Part shown: positions 33,958 through 43,375 of the stretch, in pieces
Layout: each line of letters begins with the position of its first letter
Numbering within the stretch: the first letter of the stretch is position 1
Assembly: GCF_029105185.1 (NCBI RefSeq)
Contig: NZ_JAFMZK010000008.1
Location: 1 to 64,000 of the forward strand
Source: Aliiroseovarius sp. Z3
Lineage (GTDB): Bacteria; Pseudomonadota; Alphaproteobacteria; Rhodobacterales; Rhodobacteraceae
Direction: 5' to 3'
DNA: 64,000 bases
Position numbers and translations under genes: made by a program
Notes under the pieces: model-generated
What the model was told of the DNA's origin: nothing
The model's database searches: none
The model's input: only the letters and a program-made list of their open reading frames with translations

Positions 33958-35178
33958 ATGTCGGACCTGTTCAAACGAATTTTCAGTGAAGGCTTTCGCG
34001 CCTTCTTTCTGGGCGCAGCGATCTGGGCCATCCTGTCCGGCCTGATGTGGGAGCTGTGGCTGGGCGCGCAGGCGTCGGGTGGCACGACTGGTCTGTCGGA
34101 TCTGGCGATGGCGCCGCATCTGTGGCACGCGCATGAAATGGTGTTCGGCTATGCGGGCGCGGCGGTGGCCGGGTTTTTCCTGACGGCGGTGGCCAGCGGG
34201 CGCGGCACGATCATCGGGGTTCTGGCGGCGCTTTGGCTGGCGGGGCGGGTGGCGCTATGGCTCTCGGCTGCCTTACCGCCCGTCGTGGTGGCGTTGGTCG
34301 ATCTGGTCTTTTTGGCCGCGCTGGTCCTGCGTATCGCAAACCAGCTGCGCAAACGCCTGAATCCGCAACACGGGATCTTTCTGGTGTTTCTCGTCACCCT
34401 GTTGGTCGCCAACCTGCTGGTGCATCTGGAATGGGCGGGTGTCACAACGGACACCGCCAACGCGGGGTTGCGTGTTGGGCTGATGGCGCTGTGCGGGTTG
34501 ATCGTGGTGTTGGGCGGGCGGGTCACGCCGGGCTTCATTCGCAACGCGATGAACCGCGCGGGCCAGCCGCCCGAGGCATTGCCCCAACAGACCCCGCGCC
34601 TTGACCGGCTGGCCGTGCTGACCGCTATCGCCCTGCCGTGGAGCATTCTGATCCCGATGCTGGCGCCGGTCGTGGCGCTGGCGCTGGCGGTGATCCACGG
34701 GCTGCGAATCATCGGGTGGCGCCCGCATTGGGCGCTGCGCGATCCGCTTTTGTGGTCGCTGTTTGCCGCGCAGGGCTTGATGGTGATCGGCTTTGCGCTC
34801 TGGGCGTTGGCAGGCTGGGGCTTTGGCGACGAGGTCGGTGCGCTGCATGTTCTGGGGCTGGGCGGCATCGGTGGCATGACATTGGCCGTGATGAGCCGCG
34901 CCAGCCTGGGCCATACCGGCCGCGCGCCCATCGTGCCACGCTGCGTGGCCGTGGGGTATGGGCTGATGATCCTGTCTGCCTTGACGCGTTGGCTGGCGGC
35001 GGACCTTTTGTATCGCTGGTATGACTTCTTGGTCCTGCTGGCGGGGGCCGCGTGGATTGGGGCGTTCGTGCTGTTCCTTGTCGGAATGGTGCCTGCGCTG
35101 ACCGGGCCGCGCGTGGCCCGTCCGGCGCCACCCCCGCCACCCCCGATGCCGCCACACATGAAATCTTCGGCGGCTTGA
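33958..35178 (+). CDS. nnrS: NnrS-family haem-copper membrane protein
   Basis: 406-aa polytopic protein (about 12 helices) of the NnrS family, linked to protection against NO stress and under NO-responsive regulators in related bacteria. Family features include the N-terminal FRAFFLGAAIWAILSGLMWEL, MAPHLWHAHEMVFGYAGAAVAGFFLTAV, GGRVTPGFIRNAMN and MTLAVMSRASLGHTGR. The C-terminal tail is proline-rich. The ATG at 33958 is preferred over 33937. It is preceded by its own regulatory box and a likely separate promoter. Confidence 0.92.
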   Translation: MSDLFKRIFSEGFRAFFLGAAIWAILSGLMWELWLGAQASGGTTGLSDLAMAPHLWHAHEMVFGYAGAAVAGFFLTAVASGRGTIIGVLAALWLAGRVALWLSAALPPVVVALVDLVFLAALVLRIANQLRKRLNPQHGIFLVFLVTLLVANLLVHLEWAGVTTDTANAGLRVGLMALCGLIVVLGGRVTPGFIRNAMNRAGQPPEALPQQTPRLDRLAVLTAIALPWSILIPMLAPVVALALAVIHGLRIIGWRPHWALRDPLLWSLFAAQGLMVIGFALWALAGWGFGDEVGALHVLGLGGIGGMTLAVMSRASLGHTGRAPIVPRCVAVGYGLMILSALTRWLAADLLYRWYDFLVLLAGAAWIGAFVLFLVGMVPALTGPRVARPAPPPPPPMPPHMKSSAA

Positions 35179-35352
35179 CGTTGGTTAAGTGCGGCGGGGC
35201 GAAGATGTGACACAAGTCGTCCAAGGCCCACCCAGCGAGGTTGATCCCACATCCTCGTCCTGTTCTGCGAATACGGCCTCTGTGATCATGTCGCCTCTGT
35301 TCTTGGGTGAGGCCGGCGGCGCAACCGATCACGTTCGGGTTTACGAACCCTT

Positions 35353-35426
35353 GGGCCAACCGCCCGGACGCATCTGATGCGTTTCGAGGCCGGAGCCACC
35401 TGCAAGGGTGGCGGGCGGTTGGTCCC
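35353..35426. other. Three-stem structured DNA/RNA element
   Basis: An outer 14-bp stem (GGGCCAACCGCCCG at 35353-35366 with CGGGCGGTTGGTCCC at 35412-35426, one bulged base) encloses ACGCATC-T-GATGCGT and GCCACC-TGCAAG-GGTGGC. The result resembles a three-way junction. TCTTATCTTTC follows on the plus strand, so it may end the nnrS transcript. No known RNA family was recognised. Confidence 0.55.
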
Positions 35427-35467
35427 TCTTATCTTTCAAAACCTTGATCCGTATTTCTGCCCCTGAC

Positions 35468-35481
35468 TTGACAAACATCAT
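35468..35481. promoter_or_regulatory. Dnr/NnrR/Fnr-type box upstream of hemA
   Basis: TTGACAAACATCAT, fitting TTGAC-N4-(A/G)TCAA in all but the final base, 61 bp before the hemA ATG. Confidence 0.65.
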
Positions 35482-35542
35482 GTCAGCCTTGCCCCCGATC
35501 CGGTTCAATGACGCAACGGATAACTCACCCAAGGGGCTTCCC

Positions 35543-36766
35543 ATGAATTATCAAGATTACTTCAAGACCCGTCTTGATGCGCTGCGCGAAGATGGAAACT
35601 ATCGCGTGTTCGCCGATTTGCAACGCAAGCGCGGGGCCTATCCGAAGGCGCGTCACACCGCCAAGGACGGCACGGGCGAGGTGACGATCTGGTGTTCGAA
35701 TGACTATCTTGGCATGGGCCAGCACCCGGCGGTTCTGGCCGCGATGCACAACGCGATCGACACGGTCGGCGCGGGGGCCGGTGGCACGCGCAACATTTCC
35801 GGCACCACCCATGACCATGTGCTGCTTGAGGGTGAACTGGCCGACCTGCACGAGAAGGAAGCGGCGCTTCTGTTTACCTCGGGCTATGTGTCGAACTGGG
35901 CCGCGCTTGGCACGCTGGCGTCGCAAATCCCCGGTTGCATCGTGTTCTCGGATGCGCTGAACCATGCCTCGATGATCGAAGGTATTCGCCATTCGAAAGC
36001 CGCGCGGGTGATCTGGAAACATAACGATCTTGAGGATCTTGAGGCCAAGCTGGCCGCCGCCGATCCCGATGCGCCGAAGCTGATCGCCTTCGAAAGCGTC
36101 TATTCGATGGATGGCGACATCGCGCCGATCAAGGAAATCTGCGATCTGGCCGACAAATATAACGCGATGACCTATCTGGACGAGGTGCACGCGGTCGGCC
36201 TTTACGGCCCGCGCGGGGCCGGGGTGGCCGAACGCGAAGGGCTGATGGATCGCCTGACGGTGATCGAAGGCACGCTGGGCAAGGCTTTTGGCGTGATGGG
36301 CGGCTATATCGCGGCCTCGGCCGAGCTGTGCGATTTCGTGCGAAGTTTTGCCAGCGGGTTCATTTTCACCACCGCCTTGCCGCCCGCCGTGGCGGCGGGT
36401 GCGCGCGCCTCGGTTCAGCATCTGAAGCAATCGAACGTGGAACGTGACCGACAGAAAGAGCGTGTCGCCCGCGTGCGCGCGGGGCTGGACGCGATGGGCA
36501 TCCCGCATATCGACAACCCGTCCCACATCATCCCGGTGATGGTGGGCGATCCGGTGAAATGCAAGTTCATCTCGGACACGCTGATGCGGGACTATGGCGT
36601 TTATATCCAGCCGATCAATTATCCCACCGTGCCCAAGGGCACGGAGCGGCTGCGGATCACCCCGTCACCTGTCCATTCGGATGCCGATATCGAACACCTT
36701 CTGGGTGCGCTGGAAGAGTTGTGGAGCCAGTGCGAGGTCGCGCGCGTTCCGCTGGCGGCTCAATAA
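35543..36766 (+). CDS. hemA: 5-aminolevulinate synthase
   Basis: 407-aa PLP enzyme that condenses glycine and succinyl-CoA to 5-aminolevulinate, the first step of haem synthesis in alphaproteobacteria. Conserved features: [65 protein letters not shown] and the PLP lysine in EGTLGKAFG. It is placed between nnrS and feo with its own Dnr/Fnr-type box, so it probably provides an extra supply of haem (b, c and d1) during denitrification. A second, housekeeping copy may exist elsewhere; this cannot be seen here. Confidence 0.96.
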   Translation: MNYQDYFKTRLDALREDGNYRVFADLQRKRGAYPKARHTAKDGTGEVTIWCSNDYLGMGQHPAVLAAMHNAIDTVGAGAGGTRNISGTTHDHVLLEGELADLHEKEAALLFTSGYVSNWAALGTLASQIPGCIVFSDALNHASMIEGIRHSKAARVIWKHNDLEDLEAKLAAADPDAPKLIAFESVYSMDGDIAPIKEICDLADKYNAMTYLDEVHAVGLYGPRGAGVAEREGLMDRLTVIEGTLGKAFGVMGGYIAASAELCDFVRSFASGFIFTTALPPAVAAGARASVQHLKQSNVERDRQKERVARVRAGLDAMGIPHIDNPSHIIPVMVGDPVKCKFISDTLMRDYGVYIQPINYPTVPKGTERLRITPSPVHSDADIEHLLGALEELWSQCEVARVPLAAQ

Positions 36767-36781
36767 GGTAATCCCGAGCAA

Positions 36782-36795
36782 TTGACTAAGATCAA
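36782..36795. promoter_or_regulatory. Dnr/Fnr-type box upstream of feoABC
   Basis: TTGACTAAGATCAA, 80 bp before the feoA ATG. The TTGA...ATCAA halves fit Fnr/Dnr; anaerobic control of feo is well known in other bacteria. Confidence 0.75.
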
Positions 36796-36875
36796 GGTCG
36801 GGGGAATCTTGGCGCGGCATATACCTGTGTAATTCAGTCGGGATAGAACCCGACTCACCCAAGGGATTGCAGACG

Positions 36876-37124
36876 ATGCTGAAGCTTAAAGACCTGAAGA
36901 TAGGCGACCGTGCCACGGTCACGGGATTTCTCAGCGGCTCGCCCAGCTATCGCCGCAAGCTGTTGTCGATGGGCCTGACGCTGGGGGCCGAGTTTTCGGT
37001 CAGCCGTCTGGCCCCGTTGGGTGACCCGGTGGAAATCCGCGTCCGGGGCTATGCCCTGAGCCTGCGCAAGCATGAAGCCGAGGCGATCAACGTCGCTCGC
37101 ATCACCCCCCCGTTCGTGTCATGA
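36876..37124 (+). CDS. feoA: FeoA, small SH3-like component of ferrous iron uptake
   Basis: 82-aa cytosolic protein of the FeoA family ([18 protein letters not shown]...[44 protein letters not shown]). It supports FeoB in Fe(II) import. Start at 36876 is chosen over an upstream TTG. The stop overlaps feoB by 4 nt. Confidence 0.92.
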   Translation: MLKLKDLKIGDRATVTGFLSGSPSYRRKLLSMGLTLGAEFSVSRLAPLGDPVEIRVRGYALSLRKHEAEAINVARITPPFVS

Positions 37125-39409
37125 CACGCGTCGTTGCGATTGCCGGCAACCCGAATTGCGGCAAGACGACCCTGTTCAACGCCCTGACCGGGCGGCATCA
37201 GCAGGTGGGCAACTGGCCGGGCGTCACGGTCGAAAAGAAGCTGGGCGATCTGCATCACCATGGCACCGCGATCACGCTGGTGGACCTGCCGGGCGTCTAT
37301 TCGCTGTCGGTCGCGGGCGGGGCCGCGTCGCTGGACGAACGCATTGCGCGCGATTTCATCCTGTCCGAGCGGCCTGATCTTGTGGTCAATGTGGTCGATG
37401 CCTCGAACCTGGAACGCAACCTCTATCTGACCGTGCAACTGGTCGAGATGGGCGTGCCTGTGGTGGTCGCGCTGAACATGATGGATGTGGCGCGCGCCCG
37501 GCGGCTGGTGATCGATACTGACGCCTTGTCGCGCGAACTGGGCTGCCCGGTGGTCGAGATCGTGGCGTCCGAGGCACGCGGCCTGACCGAGTTGAAAGAC
37601 CTGATGCGGGTGGCGGACGATGTGCCGACATTTGCCCCGAAACTCGACGATGCGACCGAAGCTGCGTTGACGCGCTTGGAAACGGCACTTGCGGGCAAGA
37701 TCACGCAAGGCAATCCGCGCTGGCTGGCGATCAAACATCTGGAGGGTGACGAACTTTGCCCGGCGATGACCGATCCCACTGTCGCCGAGCTGGCGCAGAC
37801 CGAACGCGAAACGCTTGAGGTCGAGACGGGTTTGGACGCCGACACCGCGATTGCTTGCGCGCGGTATGACGCGGTGGCCAACCTTGTGGGCCTGTCGCTC
37901 AGCCGCGCCACGGAAGTCGCGCGCACCTTGTCAGACCGCCTTGACCGCGTGATCCTGAACCGTGCGCTTGGCATCCCGGTCTTTCTGGCCACGATGTATC
38001 TGATGTTCATGTTCACCATCAATTTCGGCGGCGCGTTCATCGACTTTTTCGACATTTTGGCGGGGACCATCTTTGTGGATGGCACCGCGGCACTTCTGGG
38101 GGTGATCAGCGCACCCGGATGGCTGACCACGATCATGGCCGATGGGGTGGGCGGCGGTATTCAGACCGTGGCGACCTTCATTCCCATCGTTGCCTGCCTG
38201 TTCTTCGCGCTCTCGGTGCTGGAAGACAGCGGCTATATGGCCCGCGCGGCGTTTGTCATGGACCGGTTCATGCGGATGATCGGCCTGCCGGGCAAAAGTT
38301 TCGTGCCGCTGATCGTGGCCTTTGGCTGCAATGTGCCCGCGATCATGGCGACGCGGACGCTGGACAGCGCGCGCGACCGCACGTTGACCGTGATGATGGC
38401 GCCCTTCATGTCCTGCGGGGCGCGGCTGCCGGTCTATGCGCTGTTTGCCGCCGCGTTCTTTCCGGTGGGCGGGCAGAACCTCGTGTTCGCGCTCTATCTT
38501 CTGGGGCTGCTTGCGGCGGTCGGCACCGGTTTGATGCTGAAGCTGACGATCCTGAAGGGCGAGCCGACACCTTTTGTGATGGAGCTGCCGCCCTATCACT
38601 TGCCGACGATAAACGGGTTGGCCCGGCGCACTTGGCATCGGATGCGCGATTTTCTGACCGAGGCCGGGCAGGTCATCGTCCTGATGGTCGCTGTGCTGGC
38701 CTTCCTGAATTCGTGGGGCACCGATGGCAGTTTCGGGAACGAGGACAGCGAAGCCTCGGTCCTATCGGAAATCGGGCGCAGCCTGACCCCCGCGTTTGCG
38801 CCCTTGGGGATCGAGGAAGACAACTGGCCCGCCACGGTTGGTATCTTCACCGGCATTCTGGCGAAAGAGGCCGTGGTCGGCACGCTGAACACGCTTTACG
38901 CGACGCCCGAGCTGGAGGATGGCACACCCTATTCACTGCTGGCGGGGGTGCGGGAGGCATCGGCCACCATCCTGCCCAACCTGCGCGATGCAGTGGGTAT
39001 GGCCCCGGACCCGCTGGGGCTGGACATCGGCGACGTGTCAAACCCCGATGTGGCGGCGCAGGAGCAAGAGGTCGCGCGCTCGACCTTCGGGACGATGGCG
39101 GCGCTCTATGACGGGCAGGCGGGGGCGTTTGCCTATCTGCTGCTGATCCTGCTTTACATGCCCTGCGTGGCCGCCATCGGGGCAATCTGGCGCGAAACCG
39201 GCTGGCAATGGGCGCTGTTTGCCAGCACCTGGACGATGGGTCTGGCCTATGGCGCGGCGGTGATGTTTTACCAGATCGCGCGGTTTGACCGGCACCCGGA
39301 CAGCTCGACCATCTGGATCGTGTCGATCCTGGCCGCGCTGGCGGCGGTGTTCCTGTTTCTTCGGTGGCTGGGCAATCGCCCAACGCCCTTTGCCGTGGGG
39401 GCTGAGTGA
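37121..39409 (+). CDS. feoB: FeoB, ferrous iron transporter
   Basis: 762-aa inner-membrane Fe(II) permease. The N-terminal G-protein domain has G1 [10 protein letters not shown]2 region ([11 protein letters not shown]), G3 VDLPGVYSL and G4 NMMD. Two Gate-motif membrane blocks follow, with [13 protein letters not shown] and [10 protein letters not shown] carrying conserved cysteines. Full length for the family. Within this island it would feed iron to haem and Fe-S synthesis under low oxygen, when Fe(II) dominates. Confidence 0.96.
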   Translation: MTRVVAIAGNPNCGKTTLFNALTGRHQQVGNWPGVTVEKKLGDLHHHGTAITLVDLPGVYSLSVAGGAASLDERIARDFILSERPDLVVNVVDASNLERNLYLTVQLVEMGVPVVVALNMMDVARARRLVIDTDALSRELGCPVVEIVASEARGLTELKDLMRVADDVPTFAPKLDDATEAALTRLETALAGKITQGNPRWLAIKHLEGDELCPAMTDPTVAELAQTERETLEVETGLDADTAIACARYDAVANLVGLSLSRATEVARTLSDRLDRVILNRALGIPVFLATMYLMFMFTINFGGAFIDFFDILAGTIFVDGTAALLGVISAPGWLTTIMADGVGGGIQTVATFIPIVACLFFALSVLEDSGYMARAAFVMDRFMRMIGLPGKSFVPLIVAFGCNVPAIMATRTLDSARDRTLTVMMAPFMSCGARLPVYALFAAAFFPVGGQNLVFALYLLGLLAAVGTGLMLKLTILKGEPTPFVMELPPYHLPTINGLARRTWHRMRDFLTEAGQVIVLMVAVLAFLNSWGTDGSFGNEDSEASVLSEIGRSLTPAFAPLGIEEDNWPATVGIFTGILAKEAVVGTLNTLYATPELEDGTPYSLLAGVREASATILPNLRDAVGMAPDPLGLDIGDVSNPDVAAQEQEVARSTFGTMAALYDGQAGAFAYLLLILLYMPCVAAIGAIWRETGWQWALFASTWTMGLAYGAAVMFYQIARFDRHPDSSTIWIVSILAALAAVFLFLRWLGNRPTPFAVGAE

Positions 39410-39410
39410 T

Positions 39411-39656
39411 ATGGCCGTTCTTCTGGACATTCGGAACTATGTGCGCAGCCATGGGCAGGCCAGCCTGCTTGACCTGTCGCACAAGTTCCGCATGCAACCC
39501 GACGCCATCCGCGGCATGCTGGACCATTGGCAACGCAAGGGCGTGATCCGGCGGCGGGATGTGGCGGACACCTGCGGCGGCTGCGCGATCAAGACCGGTT
39601 GCGGCAGTTGTTCGTCGAACGCCGCGTTTGAAACCTATGAATGGGCGGGGGTCTAG
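39411..39656 (+). CDS. feoC: FeoC-like winged-helix protein
   Basis: 81-aa protein with an N-terminal winged helix (LLDIRNYVRSHGQASLLDLSHKFRMQPDAIRGMLDHWQRKGVIRR) and a four-cysteine cluster (CGGC...CGSC) that could hold an Fe-S cluster. This is the FeoC pattern. It follows feoB by 1 nt, and its stop overlaps the convergent ubiX stop. Its role is regulation or stabilisation of FeoB, per family knowledge. Confidence 0.85.
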   Translation: MAVLLDIRNYVRSHGQASLLDLSHKFRMQPDAIRGMLDHWQRKGVIRRRDVADTCGGCAIKTGCGSCSSNAAFETYEWAGV

Positions 39657-40213
39657 CCCTTCCAATCCAGCGCAATCGGCGGCGCGATGCGCAGAAGGTC
39701 AACGGCGCGCGCGGCGATCTGATCCACCACCTGATCCAGACTGTCCGGCAGCATGTAGAAGGCCGGCACCGGCGGCAGGATGATGGCGCCCATTTCCGTG
39801 GCTTGCGTCATGTTGCGCAGATGGGCCAGCGTCAGCGGCGCCTCGCGCGTCAGCAGGATCAACGGGCGACGTTCTTTCAGTTGCACCCCAGCGGCGCGCG
39901 TCAGCAGGTTGTCGTCCAGCCCGTTTGCGATGGCGGCCAGGCTGCGCATGGAACAGGGGGCGACGATCATGCCATCGACCGGGGCGGAGCCGGACGCGAT
40001 GGCCGCGCCGATATTGCCACGTTCGTGAACGCGGGTGGCCAGCGCGGTGATCCGGTCCAACGCGTCCGCGCCGCATTCCTCGGCCAAGGTGCGTTCGGCG
40101 GCGGCGCTGATCACCAGATCGACCTCGGCCCCGATGGCGGACAGATGCCGCGCGGTGGCAAGGCCAAGGGCGCCGCCGGATGCACCTGCGATGCCAAGGA
40201 TGACGCGGCTCAT
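39653..40213 (-). CDS. ubiX: UbiX, flavin prenyltransferase
   Basis: 186-aa flavoprotein that makes prenylated FMN, the cofactor of UbiD decarboxylases. It has the N-terminal ILGIAGASGGALGLATARHL, VAPCSMRSLAAIANG and a C-terminal LILLTREAPLTLAHLRNM...ILPPVPAFYMLP, all diagnostic. The ATG overlaps the ubiD stop by 4 nt. It serves the adjacent UbiD. Confidence 0.93.
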   Translation of the reverse strand: MSRVILGIAGASGGALGLATARHLSAIGAEVDLVISAAAERTLAEECGADALDRITALATRVHERGNIGAAIASGSAPVDGMIVAPCSMRSLAAIANGLDDNLLTRAAGVQLKERRPLILLTREAPLTLAHLRNMTQATEMGAIILPPVPAFYMLPDSLDQVVDQIAARAVDLLRIAPPIALDWKG

Positions 40214-41712
40214 CCGCCCAGGCCCGGCAAATGGCGCGCAAGAAGGTCGGCGGCGAAGGCGGCGTCTTCGGGGTTGGTCTGCATGACCTCGCCCCATTCG
40301 CGGTTGGTTTCCGCGCCGATCTTGTTGGTGGCGTCGATGCCGATCTTTCCAGCCAGCCCCGGTTCGGGCGAGGCGAAATCAAGGTAATCCATCGGTGTCC
40401 TTTCCAATATCGTCACGTCGCGCGACGGGTCCATCCGCGTGGCCATGGCCCACGCGATGTCATCCCAGTTGCGCGGGTCGATGTCATCATCCACCACCAC
40501 GATCATCTTGGTATAGCTGAATTGCGGCAACATCCCCCACAGTGCCATCATCACCCGCCGGGCCTGACCCGGATAGCGTTTGTCGATTGAAATCACCGCC
40601 ATGCGATAGGACGCGGCGGCAGGCGGCAGCCACAGGTCGCGGATTTCCGGGATCTGTGCGCGGATCAGGGGCAGGGCAAGACGGTTGAACACCTCGCCAA
40701 TGATCGCGGGCTCGTCGGGCGGGCGCCCGGTATAGGTGGACAGATAGATCGGGTCTTTGCGGTGGGTCAGCCCGCTGACCTGCATCACCGGGAAGGGATC
40801 GACCTGGTTGTAATATCCGGTGTGGTCGCCGAACGGGCCTTCGGGTGCGGTTTCGGTGGGATGAACCCAACCTTCGATCACCATTTCAGCGTCGGCGGGC
40901 ACCATCAGGGGGACGGTCTTGGCAGGGACAAGCCGTGGCCGCGCGCCGGAAAAGACACCGGCAAAGCCAAGTTCGGATACGGTTTCAGGCAGGGGAAGGG
41001 CGGCGGACAGAAGCGTTGCCGGGTCGGCCCCCAAGGCAATCGCCACGGGCATGGGTTCACCCTGCGCGGCCCAAGACCGGTGATGGGCTGCCCCGCCGCG
41101 GTGGGCCAGCCAACGCATGATGATCCGGTCCCGGTCAATGACCTGCGCGCGATAGACGCCCGCGTTGTAACGGGTCACCTCGCCCGCGTCGCTGCCGAAA
41201 GGTCGGGTCAAAACCACAGGCCATGTGATCAGCGGGCCTGCATCCCCCGGCCAATGGGTCTGGATCGGCAGGGTCGATAGGTCCACATCCGTGCGAACTT
41301 CGGCCTGCACGGGGGCGCGGCGCATGATCTTGGGGCGGGTGGCAAGGGCGGCTTTCAGCATCGGCCAGCGCGACAGTGCATCGCGCATCCCGTCGGGCGG
41401 TGTGGGTGCGCGCAGGGCGGCCAGAAACGCGCCCATCTCGTCCAGCTTGTCGGGCGTGATGCCCAACCCTGCGGCTACGCGTTCGGGCGTGCCGAACAGG
41501 TTCACAATGACCGGCACATCGGACCTGCGCCCGTCATCCAGCACAGGGGTGTCAAAGCGCAAGACCGGCCCGCCCCGTTCCAACACCGCGCGATGCACGG
41601 CGGTCATCTGGTGGCGCACCGATACCGGGTCGGGCAGGGCGGTCAGGTCATCCCGCGCCGCGGCCCAGTCAAGATACGCGCGCAGGGTGGGAAAGGGGGG
41701 CAGGGTGCGAAT
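40210..41712 (-). CDS. ubiD: UbiD-family decarboxylase (4-hydroxy-3-polyprenylbenzoate decarboxylase)
   Basis: About 500-aa prenyl-FMN-dependent decarboxylase of ubiquinone synthesis. Features: GRRSDVPVIVNLFGT, EGPFGDHTGYYN, and the C-terminal GIDATNKIGAE. The first in-frame common start is a GTG at 41619, but the upstream 31 codons read like the normal UbiD N-terminus (LPPFPTLRAYLDWAAARDDLT). A perfect AGGAG lies 6 nt before an ATT at 41712; no ATG/GTG/TTG is available and stops lie further up. Initiation at ATT is therefore proposed; GTG 41619 or a base error are alternatives. It shares a promoter region with ubiT. Confidence 0.88.
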   Translation of the reverse strand: MRTLPPFPTLRAYLDWAAARDDLTALPDPVSVRHQMTAVHRAVLERGGPVLRFDTPVLDDGRRSDVPVIVNLFGTPERVAAGLGITPDKLDEMGAFLAALRAPTPPDGMRDALSRWPMLKAALATRPKIMRRAPVQAEVRTDVDLSTLPIQTHWPGDAGPLITWPVVLTRPFGSDAGEVTRYNAGVYRAQVIDRDRIIMRWLAHRGGAAHHRSWAAQGEPMPVAIALGADPATLLSAALPLPETVSELGFAGVFSGARPRLVPAKTVPLMVPADAEMVIEGWVHPTETAPEGPFGDHTGYYNQVDPFPVMQVSGLTHRKDPIYLSTYTGRPPDEPAIIGEVFNRLALPLIRAQIPEIRDLWLPPAAASYRMAVISIDKRYPGQARRVMMALWGMLPQFSYTKMIVVVDDDIDPRNWDDIAWAMATRMDPSRDVTILERTPMDYLDFASPEPGLAGKIGIDATNKIGAETNREWGEVMQTNPEDAAFAADLLARHLPGLGG

Positions 41713-41767
41713 GGTCGGCTCCTGTTTTTGGATCGTTTCCGGCTATCACCAACACCCGGTGCGGCAA

Positions 41768-41781
41768 TTGACCAAGGTCAA
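41768..41781. promoter_or_regulatory. Perfect Dnr/NnrR box between ubiD and ubiT
   Basis: TTGACCAAGGTCAA, a perfect TTGAC-N4-GTCAA palindrome, 71 bp from the ubiT ATG and 55 bp from the proposed ubiD start. It can control both directions. Confidence 0.8.
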
Positions 41782-41852
41782 GTTGCGCAGCGCCCAGATT
41801 GTTAGAACGGTGGGGCGGAAACGCTTGTTTGCCCGCGTTCAAGAGGTGCGCC

Positions 41853-42395
41853 ATGCATGATCACGCCGTTCAACTGCCTGTTTTCCCACGCCTTCCGGCG
41901 CTTGCCCTGCGCGGGGTGCCGCTGACCCCCGTCGCGCTGGCGCTTGGGGCGTTCGCCCGTCGCATGGCCCTGCGCCACCCGTCGATGTTCAAGCGGCTGG
42001 GGGACTATGGCGCGGCGCGCTTCGTACTGGACCCCACCGACCTGCCGGTGACGCTTCTGTTAGAGCCGCGCGCGGGCAATCCCCGCCTGCGCCTGTCGCG
42101 CAAGCCGATGCAGGGGGACGCACGGATTGCCGGGCCTTTGTCCGGTCTCTTGGGCATGGTGCACGGGGCTTATGATGGCGATGCGCTGTTTTTCTCGCGC
42201 GATCTGGTGATCGAAGGGGACACCGCCGCCGTTCTGGCCCTGCGCAACGCGATCGACGACGCCGAACTTGATCTGGCCGCCGAGGCCGCGGCGATGTCTG
42301 GTCCCTTTGGGGCACAGATCAGGCGGCTGATCCAACTTGCAGAAACCCGAACCGGCGTGGCCCTGTCACGCCACGAGGAGGACCCCCTTTGGTAA
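41853..42395 (+). CDS. ubiT: UbiT, SCP2-domain ubiquinone biosynthesis accessory protein
   Basis: 180-aa protein with an SCP2 (sterol carrier) lipid-binding domain, as in UbiT/YhbT. It includes the segment GDYGAARFVLDPTDLPVTLLLEP and a C-terminal QIRRLIQLAETRTG. UbiT binds ubiquinone intermediates in the O2-independent pathway. It leads the ubiT-ubiU-ubiV operon and overlaps ubiU by 7 nt. Its identification rests on the domain plus the adjacent ubiUV. Confidence 0.87.
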   Translation: MHDHAVQLPVFPRLPALALRGVPLTPVALALGAFARRMALRHPSMFKRLGDYGAARFVLDPTDLPVTLLLEPRAGNPRLRLSRKPMQGDARIAGPLSGLLGMVHGAYDGDALFFSRDLVIEGDTAAVLALRNAIDDAELDLAAEAAAMSGPFGAQIRRLIQLAETRTGVALSRHEEDPLW

Positions 42396-43372
42396 TGGAA
42401 ATCGTTTGCCCCGCCGGGACGCCCGCATCGCTGCGCGCGGCTGTGAAAGCGGGGGCGCACACCGTCTATTGCGGTTTTGCCGACGAAACCAATGCGCGCA
42501 ACTTTCCCGGCCTGAACTTCGACCGGGATGAAATGCGCGAGGGTGTGAAATTTGCCCATGACCACGGCGCGAAAGTGCTGGTGGCGATCAACACCTATCC
42601 CCGCGCGGGGGGCGAGGCGATCTGGCACCGCGCTGTGGCGGATGCGGAAGCCTCCGGCGCCGATGCGGTTATTCTGGCCGATCTTGGCCTGCTGGCTTAT
42701 GCCGCCAAGCACCATCCCGGCCTGCGGCGGCACCTGTCGGTGCAAGCGGCCGCGGCGAATGCGGATATGCTGAACTTCTATGCCAGCGAATTTGGCGTGA
42801 AACGCGTGGTCCTGCCGCGGGTGCTGTCCGTGCCCGAGATCGCCGCGATCAACGCCGAAACCGAGGTTGAGACCGAGGTGTTCGTGTTCGGCGGCCTGTG
42901 CGTGATGGCGGAAGGGCGGTGTTCGCTGTCATCCTATGCCACCGGGTTGTCTCCCAATATGAACGGCGTCTGTTCGCCCGCAAGCCATGTGGAATATCAC
43001 GACGATCACGGCGCGTTGTCGGCCAAGCTGGGCGGGTTTACCATTCACAAGGTCGGGGCCGACGAACCTGCGCCTTATCCCACGCTGTGCAAGGGCTGTT
43101 TCAGCGCGGGGGATGCGACCGGGCATCTGTTCGAAGATCCTGTCAGCCTGAATGCTGAAAAGCTGATCCCGCAACTGGCCAAGGCCGGTGTGACCGCGCT
43201 GAAGATCGAAGGGCGGCAGCGCTCGCGGTCCTACGTGGCGCAAGTTGTGCGCAATTTCCGCGCCGCCGTCGAAGCACAGGCCGCCGGGCGTCCGATGCCC
43301 GAAGGCATGCTGGCGCAGCTGACCGAAGGGCAGGCGGCAACTGCCGGTGCCTATAAGAAAACCTGGAGATAA
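42389..43372 (+). CDS. ubiU: UbiU, O2-independent ubiquinone hydroxylase subunit (U32 family)
   Basis: 327-aa peptidase-U32-family protein. Conserved: EIVCPAGTPASLRAAVKAGAHTVYCGF, the FGGLCVMAEGRCSLSSYATG cysteine pair, and LCKGCF, which with them would bind a 4Fe-4S cluster. UbiU and UbiV form a heterodimer that performs hydroxylations of ubiquinone synthesis without oxygen. 3 nt separate it from ubiV. Despite the old family name, no protease function is implied. Confidence 0.93.
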   Translation: MVMEIVCPAGTPASLRAAVKAGAHTVYCGFADETNARNFPGLNFDRDEMREGVKFAHDHGAKVLVAINTYPRAGGEAIWHRAVADAEASGADAVILADLGLLAYAAKHHPGLRRHLSVQAAAANADMLNFYASEFGVKRVVLPRVLSVPEIAAINAETEVETEVFVFGGLCVMAEGRCSLSSYATGLSPNMNGVCSPASHVEYHDDHGALSAKLGGFTIHKVGADEPAPYPTLCKGCFSAGDATGHLFEDPVSLNAEKLIPQLAKAGVTALKIEGRQRSRSYVAQVVRNFRAAVEAQAAGRPMPEGMLAQLTEGQAATAGAYKKTWR

Positions 43373-43375
43373 CCC

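Larger units (their letters stand above)
35179..35542. other. nnrS-hemA spacer with structured element
   Basis: 364 bp without a supported gene. It contains a multi-stem element (35353-35426) and a Dnr/Fnr-type box (35468-35481). On the minus strand a short open frame of about 34 codons starts at 35289, but it has no recognisable features. Confidence 0.55.

Noticed and set aside
35189-35377. 62-codon plus-strand open frame between nnrS and hemA
   Set aside because: No start signals or family resemblance; it overlaps the structured element.
35353-35426. tRNA or known riboswitch (cobalamin, c-di-GMP, SAM)
   Set aside because: The stem pattern lacks cloverleaf geometry and the conserved cores of those families.
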